Assembly: GCA_003021085.1 (NCBI GenBank)
Contig: PXRE01000033.1
Span: 1 to 64,000 of the forward strand
From: Halobacteriales archaeon QS_1_68_20
Lineage (GTDB): Archaea; Halobacteriota; Halobacteria; Halobacteriales; PXRE01
Length of the DNA: 64,000 nt
Reading direction: 5' to 3'
The translations under genes and the position numbers were made by a program. Under the pieces are notes generated by a model. It had not been told where the DNA came from and ran no database searches. It saw nothing but the letters and a program-made list of their open reading frames with translations. Shown one piece after another: positions 25,041-33,691 of this stretch. Each line of letters begins with the position of its first letter. Position 1 is the stretch's first letter.

Positions 25041-26345
25041 ATGGACCGACCGACCCGACGGCGGGTCCTCCGCGTGGGCGCGCTCGCAGCCGCGACCGCC
25101 GGGTGCGTCGCCCGGCGCGGGACGACGCCTACGGAGGAATCGACCGGCACGCCGCCGGGCGCGACCCCCGACACGAGCACGGAGACGCCGACCGAAACGT
25201 CGTCCGAGACACCGACGGACCACGCGTCGGAACACGTGGCCTGGCGGCGACCGGTCGACGGCGCCGTCGATGTCGTCCCCGCGGTCCAGGGGGGAACCGC
25301 GTTCGTCGGGACGGACGAGGGGACGCTACACGCCCTGTCGGGGGGCGACGGCACCGAGCGCTGGTCTGCCGGATTCGACGCCCCCACCAGGAGCGTGACG
25401 GCGGTCGACGGCCTCGTACTCGTGGTCGTCGGCACCCACGAACTCGGAAACGACCACGAAGTCTTCGCGCTGGCCCCCGACGGGACCGAGCGCTGGCGGT
25501 TCGCACCGGGGGAGTGGTGGTTGACCGTCGTCGGCGTCCACGGGGAGACGGTCTACGTCGCCACCGGTGACGACGCCATCGGGTCCGAGGGCGAGACGCT
25601 GTACGCGTTAGACCGCGCCAGCGGCGAGGTCCGCTGGTCCGCGGAGGTGGGCGACCCCGGTGGCGGTCTCGTCACCGACCGCGCAGTCTACGTCCCTACC
25701 TACGACCGCCTGTACGCCTACGACCACGACGACACCCGCAGGTGGGATCGAGAAGGCATCGACTACGGCTACCGGACGCTGGTCGTCGTCGGGGACACCG
25801 TGGCACTTGTGATCCGCACCGACGACGGCCAGCGCGCCGCCGTTGGCCTGGCCACCGCGGACGGGAGCGAGCGCTGGCGCCTGGACGACTGGTTCGTCAC
25901 CTCCCTGCGCGCCGTCGACGGCGACCTGTACGCCGGCGGCGAGCACGTCGCGGCGCTGAACCCGGCGACTGGGGAACGCCGGTGGGAGTCCTCCGCCGGC
26001 GGGTCCATCTACGACGCCCCCGTGGTCGACGGGACGCTGTACAGCGGCGGCCAGTCGATCGCGGCGGTCGCCACAGGCGACGGGACCGTCCGGTGGACGG
26101 CCGAACCGGACGTCTACCTCGTGGATCCGGTCGCCGTCCTGGACGGGACAGTCTACGCGCACGGCTCCGCCACCGAGGACGACCGGAACCGACACCTCCT
26201 GGGGTTCGGCGCTGACGGGGGGTCCCATCGGTGGACCGTCGCCACCGAGCAACCGCTTGAGGACCCGGTCGTGGTCGGCGAGTCGGGCGGGGACGGCCCC
26301 CTCGTCGCCGGGAGCGGTGGTGGCGTCGTCTACGGGTTCGAGTGA
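25041..26345 (+). CDS. PQQ-type beta-propeller Tat lipoprotein
   Basis: This 434-residue exported lipoprotein has a Tat motif (RPTRRRVLRVGALAAATAGC) with its lipobox Cys, then a Thr/Pro-rich linker (TPTETSSETPTD). A propeller follows, made of repeated AxDGxxxWxxx blades: LHALSGGDGTERWSAGFDAP, LYALDRASGEVRWSAEVGDP, VAALNPATGERRWESSAGGS, IAAVATGDGTVRWTAEPDVY. This is the PQQ_2/YncE-like blade; it need not bind PQQ. It is likely a scaffold or binding protein on the outer face. The start at 25041 is chosen because the RRR motif follows at once. Confidence 0.85.
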   Translation: MDRPTRRRVLRVGALAAATAGCVARRGTTPTEESTGTPPGATPDTSTETPTETSSETPTDHASEHVAWRRPVDGAVDVVPAVQGGTAFVGTDEGTLHALSGGDGTERWSAGFDAPTRSVTAVDGLVLVVVGTHELGNDHEVFALAPDGTERWRFAPGEWWLTVVGVHGETVYVATGDDAIGSEGETLYALDRASGEVRWSAEVGDPGGGLVTDRAVYVPTYDRLYAYDHDDTRRWDREGIDYGYRTLVVVGDTVALVIRTDDGQRAAVGLATADGSERWRLDDWFVTSLRAVDGDLYAGGEHVAALNPATGERRWESSAGGSIYDAPVVDGTLYSGGQSIAAVATGDGTVRWTAEPDVYLVDPVAVLDGTVYAHGSATEDDRNRHLLGFGADGGSHRWTVATEQPLEDPVVVGESGGDGPLVAGSGGGVVYGFE

Positions 26346-26403
26346 ACGGTTTCCGGGTCCGGAACGCAACCACTACGTCGCGGTGGCACGTGGTCGTGGA
26401 TCC

Positions 26404-27213
26404 ATGACTGCCGACGCCGTTCCGACGCTCGATCTGGGGTTCACGCTCGGCCTCAACGTGTCCTTCGAGCGGGCCGTCGCGTGGGCGGCCGAGGAGGGCT
26501 TCGACTTCGTGGAACTGCTGCTGGACGGCCACTACGCCCGCGAACGCATCGAGGGCCGGGCCGGAGCGATGCGGGAGACGCTGGCCGGCGCGGGCCTGGG
26601 CGTCGTCGTCCACCTGCCGTTCGTCCCAGACCCCGGGGTCCCGTACGGGCCGATCCGGCGGGGCGTCGTCGAGGAGTTCGTCGCCGGGATGGACCTGGCG
26701 GCCGACCTCGGCGCGGAGACGGTGGTGTTCCACCCCTCCTCGGACGCCTGGGACCTCGGCTGGGAGGCGGACGAACGCCGCGAGTTCGTCCACGCGGCGC
26801 TGGAGGACCTGGTCCCGGCGGCCCGCGACCGCGGCCTCGTCCCGGCGCTGGAGAACGTGGTGTCCAGTTACTACGACGCCACGACGTTCCCCGAGTTGCT
26901 GGACCGCTACCCGGACGCTGCGATGACCTTCGATACCAGCCACGCCCTGCTCGCGGGGATGGACGAGGCCGGGATGGGTGCGTTCTGCCGGGAGCACGCC
27001 GACCGCATCGCTCACCTCCACCTCGTCGACACCCGCGGCGGCGCCGACGAACACCTGCCGGTCGGGATGGGACGGATCGACTTCGAACCGGTGTTCGCGG
27101 GCCTGGCCGACGCGGACTGGTCGGGCACGGCGACCCTGGAGATCGGTACCGAGGACTTCGACACCATCGCGCTCGGCAGGCGCCACGTCGCCGAACTCCT
27201 CGACGGCCGCTGA
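26404..27213 (+). CDS. sugar-phosphate isomerase/epimerase (AP endonuclease family 2 TIM barrel)
   Basis: This 269-residue xylose-isomerase-like barrel has the metal ligands expected for the family: Glu in LVPALENVVSSYYDATTF, Asp/His in MTFDTSHALLAGMDE, His in RIAHLHLVDTRGG and Glu in SGTATLEIGTEDF. HEHLP-type GADEHLPVGMGRIDFEPVF is typical of sugar isomerases in this group. The substrate cannot be read from the sequence. The TGA at 27211-27213 is one base from the convergent menD stop, so the two genes are nearly touching. Confidence 0.85.
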   Translation: MTADAVPTLDLGFTLGLNVSFERAVAWAAEEGFDFVELLLDGHYARERIEGRAGAMRETLAGAGLGVVVHLPFVPDPGVPYGPIRRGVVEEFVAGMDLAADLGAETVVFHPSSDAWDLGWEADERREFVHAALEDLVPAARDRGLVPALENVVSSYYDATTFPELLDRYPDAAMTFDTSHALLAGMDEAGMGAFCREHADRIAHLHLVDTRGGADEHLPVGMGRIDFEPVFAGLADADWSGTATLEIGTEDFDTIALGRRHVAELLDGR

Positions 27214-27214
27214 C

Positions 27215-29017
27215 TCACTCCCGGAGTCGGTCCCGGAGGTCCGCCGCCAGTCGGTCCCGCTCGCGGTGGCTCTCCTCCGCGTCCGTCTGCACTTCGAGTA
27301 CCTGCGTGCCCCCGCCGTCGACGACCGTCTCGAACCGCTCGCGGAACTGCTCGCGGTCCTCGACGCGCTCGAAGTCCAGGTCGTAGAGGTCGCCGGTCGG
27401 CGCGAAGTCCAGGCCGTGCGGGGTCTTGAACTGCTCCGTAAACGGCGGGTCGAACTCCTCGATGGGGAGTTTGTGGAAGATGCCGCCGCCGTCGTTGTTC
27501 AGCAGGACGACCGTGGCGTCGACGCCACAGCGGTCCAGTGCGAGCAGGCCGTTCATGTCGTGGTAGTACGCCAGGTCGCCGGTCACCAGCACGAGGGGGT
27601 CGTCGGTCGCACTGCCCGCGCCCAGGGCGGAGGAGGTGACGCCGTCGATGCCGCTGACGCCGCGGTTGCCCAGCACGGTCAGATCGGCCTCCCGCGGCCG
27701 ACCGAACCGGTCGAGGTCCCGCACCGGCATCGAGTTGGAGACGAACACGGTCGCGGGGTCCGGGGCCAGCGCGGCCACGTCCGACAGCAGGCCGCCCTCG
27801 AAGTGGGTCCCCGCGCGCCCCTCGACCAGGTCCCAGTGGGATTCGTCAGCGCGTGCGAACCGGGTTCGCCAGGCCGCCGCTGCCTCCTCGGCGTTCCCAT
27901 CCAGGCGGTCCAGCAGGCCGGAAATCAGTCGTTCCGGGTCCGAGGCCACGAGGTCGGTCGCGGTGAACTCCGCCTCGCGCCACCCCCCGGCCGGGTCCAC
28001 GAGGAACTGCCGGGCGTCCACGTCCCGGAGGTAGTGCCGCAGGGGCTTCGACGTGGGTGAGGCGCCGACCCGTACCACGACGTCCGGTGCCGGCCACTCC
28101 TCGACTGCCAGGGTCGGCCCCGCGGACCGGTCGCCCGCCCCGCCGAGGTAGGCGTCGTAGCCCCCAACAACCGGCGCGTCGGGAACGTGCGGGCCGAACC
28201 GCAATCCGGAGAGCGGGTCCGCCAGCAGCGGCGCACCGGTCCGGCGGGCCAGGTCGGCCAGCGACCGCGGGATCGAGGGGCCGTCGATCGGCGGGTCGGC
28301 CGGCCCGGCGACCACCAGCGGTCGCTCGGCGTCGGCCAGCGCCGCGGCGACGGTTTCGAGGTCGTCCGGGTCGAGCGTCGGCCGGCCGCGGGTCGTCCGG
28401 ACGTACGGGCCCGCCCGCCCCTCGGCGCCCAGGGGTGCCCGCTCCGGGAAGTCCTCGGGGACGTCCCCCGGCACCTCCAGCGGTTCCAGCGGCTTGCGGA
28501 ACCGGACGTTCAGGTGGACGGGGCCGGCCGGGGTCCCGGTCGCCTCGGCGACGGCGCGGGCGGCGGTCGTCCGGAGCGAGCGGAGCTTTCGAGCGTCGGA
28601 TTCGGGTTCCGCGACGTCGCGGTACCAGCGGACGGCGTCGCCGTACAGTTTCTCCTGGTCGACGGTCTGGTTGGCGCCGCTGTCGCCCAGTTCCGGCGGG
28701 CGGTCGGCGGTCAGTAGCAACAGGGGCACCCGCCCGCGGTCGGCCTCCATCGCGGCCGGGTGGAGGTTGGCCGTCGCGGTCCCGGAGGTGGTGACCACCG
28801 CGGTCGGTTCGCCGCGGCGCCCCCGACCGAGCGCGAAGGAGGCCGCCGAGCGCTCGTCGAAGTGCGAGTAGATGCGGATTTCTGGGTGGGCCGCGAGCGC
28901 GACGACGAGGGGGGTCGAACGGCTACCGGGCGCGACGCAGGCCGCTTCGATACCGGCGGCCACGAGTTCGTCGACGAACGTCTCCGCCCACAGCGTGTTG
29001 CGGTTCGGGGCCGTCAT
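27215..29017 (-). CDS. menD: 2-succinyl-5-enolpyruvyl-6-hydroxy-3-cyclohexene-1-carboxylate synthase
   Basis: This 600-residue thiamine-diphosphate enzyme joins isochorismate and 2-oxoglutarate in menaquinone synthesis. The N-terminal motif ACVAPGSRSTPLVVALAAHP and the active-site region SHFDERSAASFALG are typical of MenD. GDLAYYHDMNGLLALDRCGV followed by VVLLNNDGGGIF is the ThDP/Mg site. The start MTAPNRNTLWAETFVDELVA fits family length. The rest of the men pathway except menF is not in the window, and menF is 11 kb away on the other strand. Confidence 0.95.
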   Translation of the reverse strand: MTAPNRNTLWAETFVDELVAAGIEAACVAPGSRSTPLVVALAAHPEIRIYSHFDERSAASFALGRGRRGEPTAVVTTSGTATANLHPAAMEADRGRVPLLLLTADRPPELGDSGANQTVDQEKLYGDAVRWYRDVAEPESDARKLRSLRTTAARAVAEATGTPAGPVHLNVRFRKPLEPLEVPGDVPEDFPERAPLGAEGRAGPYVRTTRGRPTLDPDDLETVAAALADAERPLVVAGPADPPIDGPSIPRSLADLARRTGAPLLADPLSGLRFGPHVPDAPVVGGYDAYLGGAGDRSAGPTLAVEEWPAPDVVVRVGASPTSKPLRHYLRDVDARQFLVDPAGGWREAEFTATDLVASDPERLISGLLDRLDGNAEEAAAAWRTRFARADESHWDLVEGRAGTHFEGGLLSDVAALAPDPATVFVSNSMPVRDLDRFGRPREADLTVLGNRGVSGIDGVTSSALGAGSATDDPLVLVTGDLAYYHDMNGLLALDRCGVDATVVLLNNDGGGIFHKLPIEEFDPPFTEQFKTPHGLDFAPTGDLYDLDFERVEDREQFRERFETVVDGGGTQVLEVQTDAEESHRERDRLAADLRDRLRE

Positions 29018-29159
29018 CGGTGGCTGGTGGGCTGACGTTTTCGTCGTTCTCGCTCGCCGTGGCGCCTGCGTCCGGTGCGGTGATGGTCCCGATGGTCCGT
29101 CCGCGCTCCGTCCATTGGGCAGGGGTTGTGCGGGCGCTCGCTTAAACGGCGTGCCTGCG

Positions 29160-29411
29160 GGTTGACGTTGTATTTAGTTGAGCCAGCATTCTGGTCCAGA
29201 ACGCTTCGAAAGCCCGCGCGCTCCGTAAACTGTCACCTGGTCGCCACCAGCCAGAAAGCCTCCGCGCGCTCCGTAAACTGTCACCTGGTCGCCACCAGCC
29301 AGAAAGCCTCCGCGCGCTCCGTAAACTGTCACCTGGTCGCCGCTTCGCTGCGGTGCTTACGTCGTCCGGGCGGGGTCGAGCGCACGGCCCCTTTCAGTCC
29401 CACCCAGGCCG
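29160..29411 (+). repeat. 48-bp tandem repeat plus composite intergenic element
   Basis: The unit beginning CTCCGTAAACTGTCACCTGG starts at 29221, 29269 and 29317 (period 48, about 2.7 copies, nearly identical). It contains CCAGCCAGAAAGCCTCCGCG, the same module that occurs singly at about 5139 and 6126. The last copy runs into GGCCCCTTTCAGTCCCACCC (29386-29405). The composite element has therefore amplified its left part here. Confidence 0.85.
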
Positions 29412-29414
29412 GAT

Positions 29415-29617
29415 GTGCCGGTCACCACTGCTCCGGCGGCTGTGCCGGTCACCACTGCTCCGGCGGCTGTGCCGGTCACCACCGATCCGGCGGCTGTGCC
29501 GGCCACCATTGAAAGGCGGCTGTGCCGGTCACCCCCGATCCGGCGGCTGTGCCGGCCACCATTGAAAGGCGGCTGTGCCGGTCACCCCCGATCCGGCGGT
29601 TGTGCCGGCTACCTTCG
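29415..29617 (+). repeat. 27/26-bp minisatellite, eight copies
   Basis: Copies start at 29415, 29442, 29469, 29496, 29522, 29549, 29575 and 29602. Unit: GTGCCGGTCACCACTGCTCC plus GGCGGCT. Two sub-types alternate (CACCACTGCTCC or CACCCCCGATCC, and CACCATTGAAAGG, which is 1 nt shorter), so larger two-unit blocks have also been duplicated. One and a half copies follow the same composite element at 5281. There are no unique spacers, so it is not a CRISPR array. Confidence 0.9.
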
Positions 29618-29686
29618 CATGGCTGAACAGTCAGTCGAGAGATCCACTCGGTCGCTGCTGCTCGACGAATCGCCCCGCTTCACCAC

Positions 29687-30799
29687 TCACTGCTCCAGTC
29701 GAAGGGAGTCACAGAGCGCGTCGGCGCCCTCGGTCTCGCGAAGGCGGCGCTGGTGCTCGGCGCCGCTCTCGGCGTCAAGCAGGTCCCGGAGGCCGCTCAC
29801 GCCGAGGCGGTCACACTCCTCTTCGACGACCGTCGCCAGGTCGACCGTCCCGTTGCCGTCCCGGCGGACGAACGCCACCTCGCGGCCGTGACGCATCGCG
29901 CGCCACTTGTTCTCGTCGAGCAGTTCGCGGCGCAGACGATCCACCGGCGGCCCGGGCGAGTGATAGCGTTCCCAGGGGTCCGGGTGATCCTCGTAGCGCT
30001 CCGCCAGGTCAAGCACCAGCGCGTGGACGTACTCGACGAACGCGAGCACGCGGTCGGCCTCGTGCTGGCCGTCCGGTGTCCGCACCTCCACGGTCCCGTG
30101 TTCGGTGTGGGTCCGGACGTCGTGCCACAGTTCACCACGGTCCTCGATGGCGTCGGTCGCCAGCATCTGCCGCTCGTAGGTCAGGTACTCGTCGATGCCG
30201 CCGAACGCGGTCGGCATCCCGGTGTTCGGGAGCGCCTCGAAGATCTTCGCGCGGGCGGACTGCAGGCCGGTGTCGAAGCCGTTCCAGTACGGCGAGTTGG
30301 CCGACAGCGCCAGCATCACCGGCAGGTACCAGCGGAGTTCGTTGGCGATCCAGACCGCCTTGTCGCCGTCGTCGACGCCGACGTGGACGTGCAGGCCGGC
30401 GGTCGTGTTGCGGTGCTGGGGGTACTGGATGCGATCCAGTTGCGAGCGGTACCGCGGTTTCTCGGCGTGTTCCAGTTCGCGCCAGCGTGCCAGCGGGTGC
30501 AACCCCGCGCCCGCTATCTCGTAGCCGTGCTCGCGGGCGTGCTCGACCAGCGCCGAGCGGACCTCGCGGACCGCGTCGTCGGCCCCGTCGAGGCCGGAGA
30601 GCGTCGGCGTCTGGGTCTCGATGACCGTCTTGAACAGTTCGTGGTCCAGGCGGTCCGCGAGGATCTCGGGGGGATCGGCACCGTAGACGAGGTCGTCGGT
30701 CCCGGCGGTCGGCCGGCCGCGCTCGTCGACGACGTAGAACTCCTCCTCGATGCCCAGCGTCCCCAGTTCGGTGAACGCGTCCGCCGACCCCGTCTCCAT
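29687..30799 (-). CDS. gshA: glutamate-cysteine ligase (haloarchaeal GshA)
   Basis: This 370-residue carboxylate-amine ligase makes gamma-glutamylcysteine, the main low-molecular-weight thiol of halophilic archaea. Signature stretches are [60 protein letters not shown] and [13 protein letters not shown]. The start at 30799 ([20 protein letters not shown]) removes a non-conserved Ser/Arg-rich extension. The gene is 115 bp downstream of flpA on the same strand. Confidence 0.92.
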   Translation of the reverse strand: METGSADAFTELGTLGIEEEFYVVDERGRPTAGTDDLVYGADPPEILADRLDHELFKTVIETQTPTLSGLDGADDAVREVRSALVEHAREHGYEIAGAGLHPLARWRELEHAEKPRYRSQLDRIQYPQHRNTTAGLHVHVGVDDGDKAVWIANELRWYLPVMLALSANSPYWNGFDTGLQSARAKIFEALPNTGMPTAFGGIDEYLTYERQMLATDAIEDRGELWHDVRTHTEHGTVEVRTPDGQHEADRVLAFVEYVHALVLDLAERYEDHPDPWERYHSPGPPVDRLRRELLDENKWRAMRHGREVAFVRRDGNGTVDLATVVEEECDRLGVSGLRDLLDAESGAEHQRRLRETEGADALCDSLRLEQ

Positions 30800-30913
30800 G
30801 CGGCGGTCCTTCGAATCCGATCCGTATAAGCGTCCGGAAGTCGGTCGTGCTTTCCGCCAGGGTCCGGGACTGCGCCCTGACGACGTACTCACCGCGACCT
30901 CGGCACGGCGACC

Positions 30914-31561
30914 TCACCGCGGCGTCGCCACGACGGCGAGGTGGTCCTCGTGGAACGGGGCCAGCGATTCGGTCGCCAGCACCTCGTAGTCCTGCCGGAG
31001 CGACTCCAGCACGTCCTCGAACACGTCGCCGGGGTCGCGGGCGACGTCCTCGCTCCGGGCCTTGATCGCCGCGACGAGGCGGCCGCTGTCCGCGAGAAAG
31101 CGCCGGTTCAGCCGCGCGACCCGGGCCTGCCCGCGGGTGGCGACGTCCTGGATCACCGCGTCCACGCTCGCCTCGACGACGTGGGCGTACGTCTCGGGCT
31201 TGCGGGCGTCCTTCAGCAAGGGAAAGAGGTTCGGGCGGGTCTCCGCGACGTCGACCAGGTCGCGGGCGGGCCGCGGGGCGAACTCGACGGCGTAGGTCGG
31301 CCCGGCGACGTCCGCGACGTGGCTGACGGTCGTGCCGCTGGCCGCGCCCAGGTAGAGGACGGTCTCACCGCCGTCCAGGCCGGTGTCCATCCCCAGTTCC
31401 AGCATCGCGCCGAGTTTCGACCGCCGGGCGTCCCACAGTCGCCACTCGCCGTCGGTCGGTTCGCCGTAGACGGGGTCGCCCCGGGTCGCGAGTCGGTCTT
31501 CGCCGTCGAACGAGCGCCTGGTCACGCCGTCGGGCAACGGGGCGTCGCCCGACTCAGTCAT
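30914..31561 (-). CDS. flpA: fibrillarin-like 2'-O-methyltransferase
   Basis: This is the 215-residue SAM-dependent methyltransferase of box C/D ribonucleoproteins; it methylates ribose 2'-OH in rRNA and tRNA under guidance of C/D sRNAs. The SAM motif I is ETVLYLGAASGTTVSHVADV, followed by YAVEFAPRPARDLVDVAETR and, for motif IV, VDAVIQDVATRGQARVA. FHEDHLAVVATPR closes the protein, as in archaeal fibrillarin. Its ATG overlaps the 3' end of nop5 by 8 nt, so translation is coupled and the partners are made together. Confidence 0.95.
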   Translation of the reverse strand: MTESGDAPLPDGVTRRSFDGEDRLATRGDPVYGEPTDGEWRLWDARRSKLGAMLELGMDTGLDGGETVLYLGAASGTTVSHVADVAGPTYAVEFAPRPARDLVDVAETRPNLFPLLKDARKPETYAHVVEASVDAVIQDVATRGQARVARLNRRFLADSGRLVAAIKARSEDVARDPGDVFEDVLESLRQDYEVLATESLAPFHEDHLAVVATPR

Positions 31562-32402
31562 CGTCCTCACCCCGCGTCCGGATGCGGTGGATGCGCCGGT
31601 CGAGTTCGTCGTCCAGTTCCGGGCGGCGCTCCCCGGAGTAGTGGTCGACCCGGGCCGCGATGGTCAACTTGCCCGCCAGCGCCCGCGCGGCCGGCCCGCG
31701 CTCGTCGGGCCGGGTCCCGCGGACGTACTCGTGGGTGAAGATGACGCCGTGTTTCGGGGAACTGCCCTGGCCGCGGAGGTGCGCGAACAGCGCGTCCTCC
31801 GCGCCGAGAACCTGCACCGTCCCGCTGGGCATCTTCGCCAGTTGCTCCAGCCCGCCGGCCAGTGCGATCAACCTCGCGGCGAGGACCGGCCCGGCCAGCG
31901 CCGAGAGGTTCGGCGCAACGCCGGGCGCGCGGGACTCGACGAACGACCGCAGGTCGTCGGCTTCGTCGGCCAGTTCTGCCGTCCGCTCGGCGAGCGAGAC
32001 GAGTTGCTCCTCGCCGGGTTCCGGGTCGCGGGCGGCCACCTCGCGGGCGCCGTCGACGCCAGCCACGTCCATGCCGAGGCTCCCGGCCCACTCGGAGACG
32101 CGCTCGGCGAGTTCGTTGGCAACGCGCTCGCAGTCGTCCATGGCGCGGACGGCGTGTTTCAGTTGCTGGTCGTCGGCGCGTTCGCGTTCGCGGACGGCCT
32201 GGCGGGTCGCCTCGACGGTGGCCTCGTGGAGTCTGGCGTAGTAGTCGTCCTCGTCGTCGGCGAAGTTCGATTCAATCGCTCTCGAGGGCCAATCCTGTGG
32301 TTCTGTAGTACTCCCCTCTGTGATCGAACTGGCGAGTGAATCAACGTCAGAGGGATCCAGATTTTCGAACCATCCCGCGTTGGCGGGAACGTGGTCGGCC
32401 AT
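31554..32402 (-). CDS. nop5: Nop5 (Nop56/58-like) C/D RNP scaffold
   Basis: This 282-residue scaffold binds fibrillarin through its N-terminus and L7Ae/C-D RNA through the Nop domain. A coiled coil (about 60-150) is followed by the Nop domain: GVAPNLSALAGPVLAARLIA, GGLEQLAKMPSGTVQVLGAE, SSPKHGVIFTHEYVRGT and GKLTIAARVDHYSGE. The C-terminal lysine-rich tail of other Nop5 proteins is replaced by an acidic end. About the first 45 codons (32265-32402) are noticeably less GC-rich than the rest, like the remnant-filled scar upstream. The 5' end may therefore have been replaced by recombination. Confidence 0.93.
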   Translation of the reverse strand: MADHVPANAGWFENLDPSDVDSLASSITEGSTTEPQDWPSRAIESNFADDEDDYYARLHEATVEATRQAVRERERADDQQLKHAVRAMDDCERVANELAERVSEWAGSLGMDVAGVDGAREVAARDPEPGEEQLVSLAERTAELADEADDLRSFVESRAPGVAPNLSALAGPVLAARLIALAGGLEQLAKMPSGTVQVLGAEDALFAHLRGQGSSPKHGVIFTHEYVRGTRPDERGPAARALAGKLTIAARVDHYSGERRPELDDELDRRIHRIRTRGEDDD

Positions 32403-32429
32403 GTCCTCCCTTTGATGCTAGATTCGTAT

Positions 32430-32942
32430 ATGCGTTCTCAGTGTGATCTACAACGGGCCGGACACTATCGTAGAGCTATCTCTCCTTGCCCTTCTTCAGA
32501 AATTCCGTCGACCTCTCACGTCTACGCCATCTACTGGTTCCGTGGTAGCTTGGTCGACCCCGACAAACCGATAGACCGTAAGGACAAGCCCAGTGATCTT
32601 GACGTGTTCGTGGTGATCTCGGACTGGGACCTCCCGATTGCCGACCCCTCGATCGTTCTCAGTAGTTCCGAAGCGCCCGACCCCCCGACGATACGGGAAG
32701 AATCGGGAGACTCCGACGACTTCGAACTTCACAACTCGGAATTCTGGGAGGACGCTGACCAGGCCTGGGAAAAGCTTCCCGCGTTCGCGCAGCAGACGTT
32801 GGTGAACAGTACTCGGAATTTCCTTCGATTCAAGCCGGAGGACAAACAGGAGAACGTCGTCCGGAACTACGACCTCCGGATCGGTAGGCGGGAACACGTC
32901 GTCGAGTTGTACCCATCTGCCTGTCTGGTTCACGAGTTCTAA
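32430..32942 (+). pseudogene. nucleotidyltransferase-like remnant
   Basis: The frame from about 32510 reads as a real protein: YAIYWFRGSLVDPDKPIDRK followed by PSDLDVFVVIS, which resembles the GS...DxD core of polymerase-beta-like nucleotidyltransferases. The C-terminal part ends in VVELYPSACLVHEF. The 5' part (32430-32510) has odd codon use and no convincing start. Another frame there looks more protein-like (YNGPDTIVELSLLALLQKF), so the N-terminus is probably truncated or frameshifted. The left limit given here is only an in-frame ATG. GC content is lower than in the flanking genes. It may be a former toxin-type or tRNA-modifying enzyme; this is unproven. Confidence 0.4.
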
Positions 32943-32953
32943 CGGCGATACTC

Positions 32954-33649
32954 TCACGTCCTCCGTCGGTAGCTGGACGTAATACGTCCGTCACTATGCT
33001 TACTCCGCGGCGGGGTACCACTGATCTCGTCCGGCCTGGGGAGCTGGCGTAAATCACTACGAAGCACGACGAACAGTACGTAGATAGCGGGGCCGAGAAC
33101 GTAGGAATACATGGCTATCTTCGGGCTGAACTTGCTCGCGATAGTTCCTCCGGCGATCGACCCGATCGGTATCAGAGCGTGTGTGGCAGAACCGTTGAGA
33201 CTGCTAATCCTCCCTACGAACCGTTCCGGAGGGACCGCCTGAATCGTAGCCGCGATCTGGATGCCGATAATACTCGACGGGGTGAAGGTCAATGCTATGA
33301 ATACTACTGTGACCAGGAGAGAACTCGCACTGATCGCTATTATCCAACACACAAGCGAGAGAATAAGCCCGAACATGATCGTCTTCCCGAGCGGTTTATC
33401 TTGGAACTTCCCGGCAATCGCCGCCCCGACGATGTTCCCCACGGTGTACGAACTCATCAACAGTCCATAGGTACCTGCTCCCCGTAATATAGCCGGAAGC
33501 CCGCTGGTCGTAAAGCTCGTAGCGTACGCGGGCATGGTGGCTATTACGACACCGGACATGAAGTTTGCGAGCGACCTCGCGATCATCAACCACATCAATA
33601 CAGTCCCGTAGATGACTTCCCGGAAGGCGTGAGGATTCCCCTGATCCAA
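32954..33649 (-). pseudogene. C-terminal half of an MFS transporter
   Basis: The 231 residues hold about six TM helices (such as TVLMWLMIARSLANFMSGVV, YGLLMSSYTVGNIVGAAIAG and TIMFGLILSLVCWIIAISAS) and the loop QAVPPERFVGRISSL. These match TM7-12 of a drug-efflux-type MFS protein, whose full length would be about 400. The frame continues upstream to a TGA at about 33694 without an ATG; the first usable start is a TTG at 33649. The N-terminal half has therefore been lost at the boundary with cruF. Together with the remnant at 32430 it forms a low-GC scar between nop5 and the carotenoid genes. Confidence 0.7.
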
Positions 33650-33691
33650 CCCCCGTACGATTGCCCACCACCAGGCCGGCCTTCACAGTCT

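Noticed and set aside
29126-29565. Repeat protein of the type CRSPLLRRL encoded by the minisatellite
   Set aside because: Copies of 26 and 27 bp alternate, so no frame is maintained across the array.
29415-29617. CRISPR array
   Set aside because: The repeats are directly adjacent with no unique spacers, and no cas genes are in the window.
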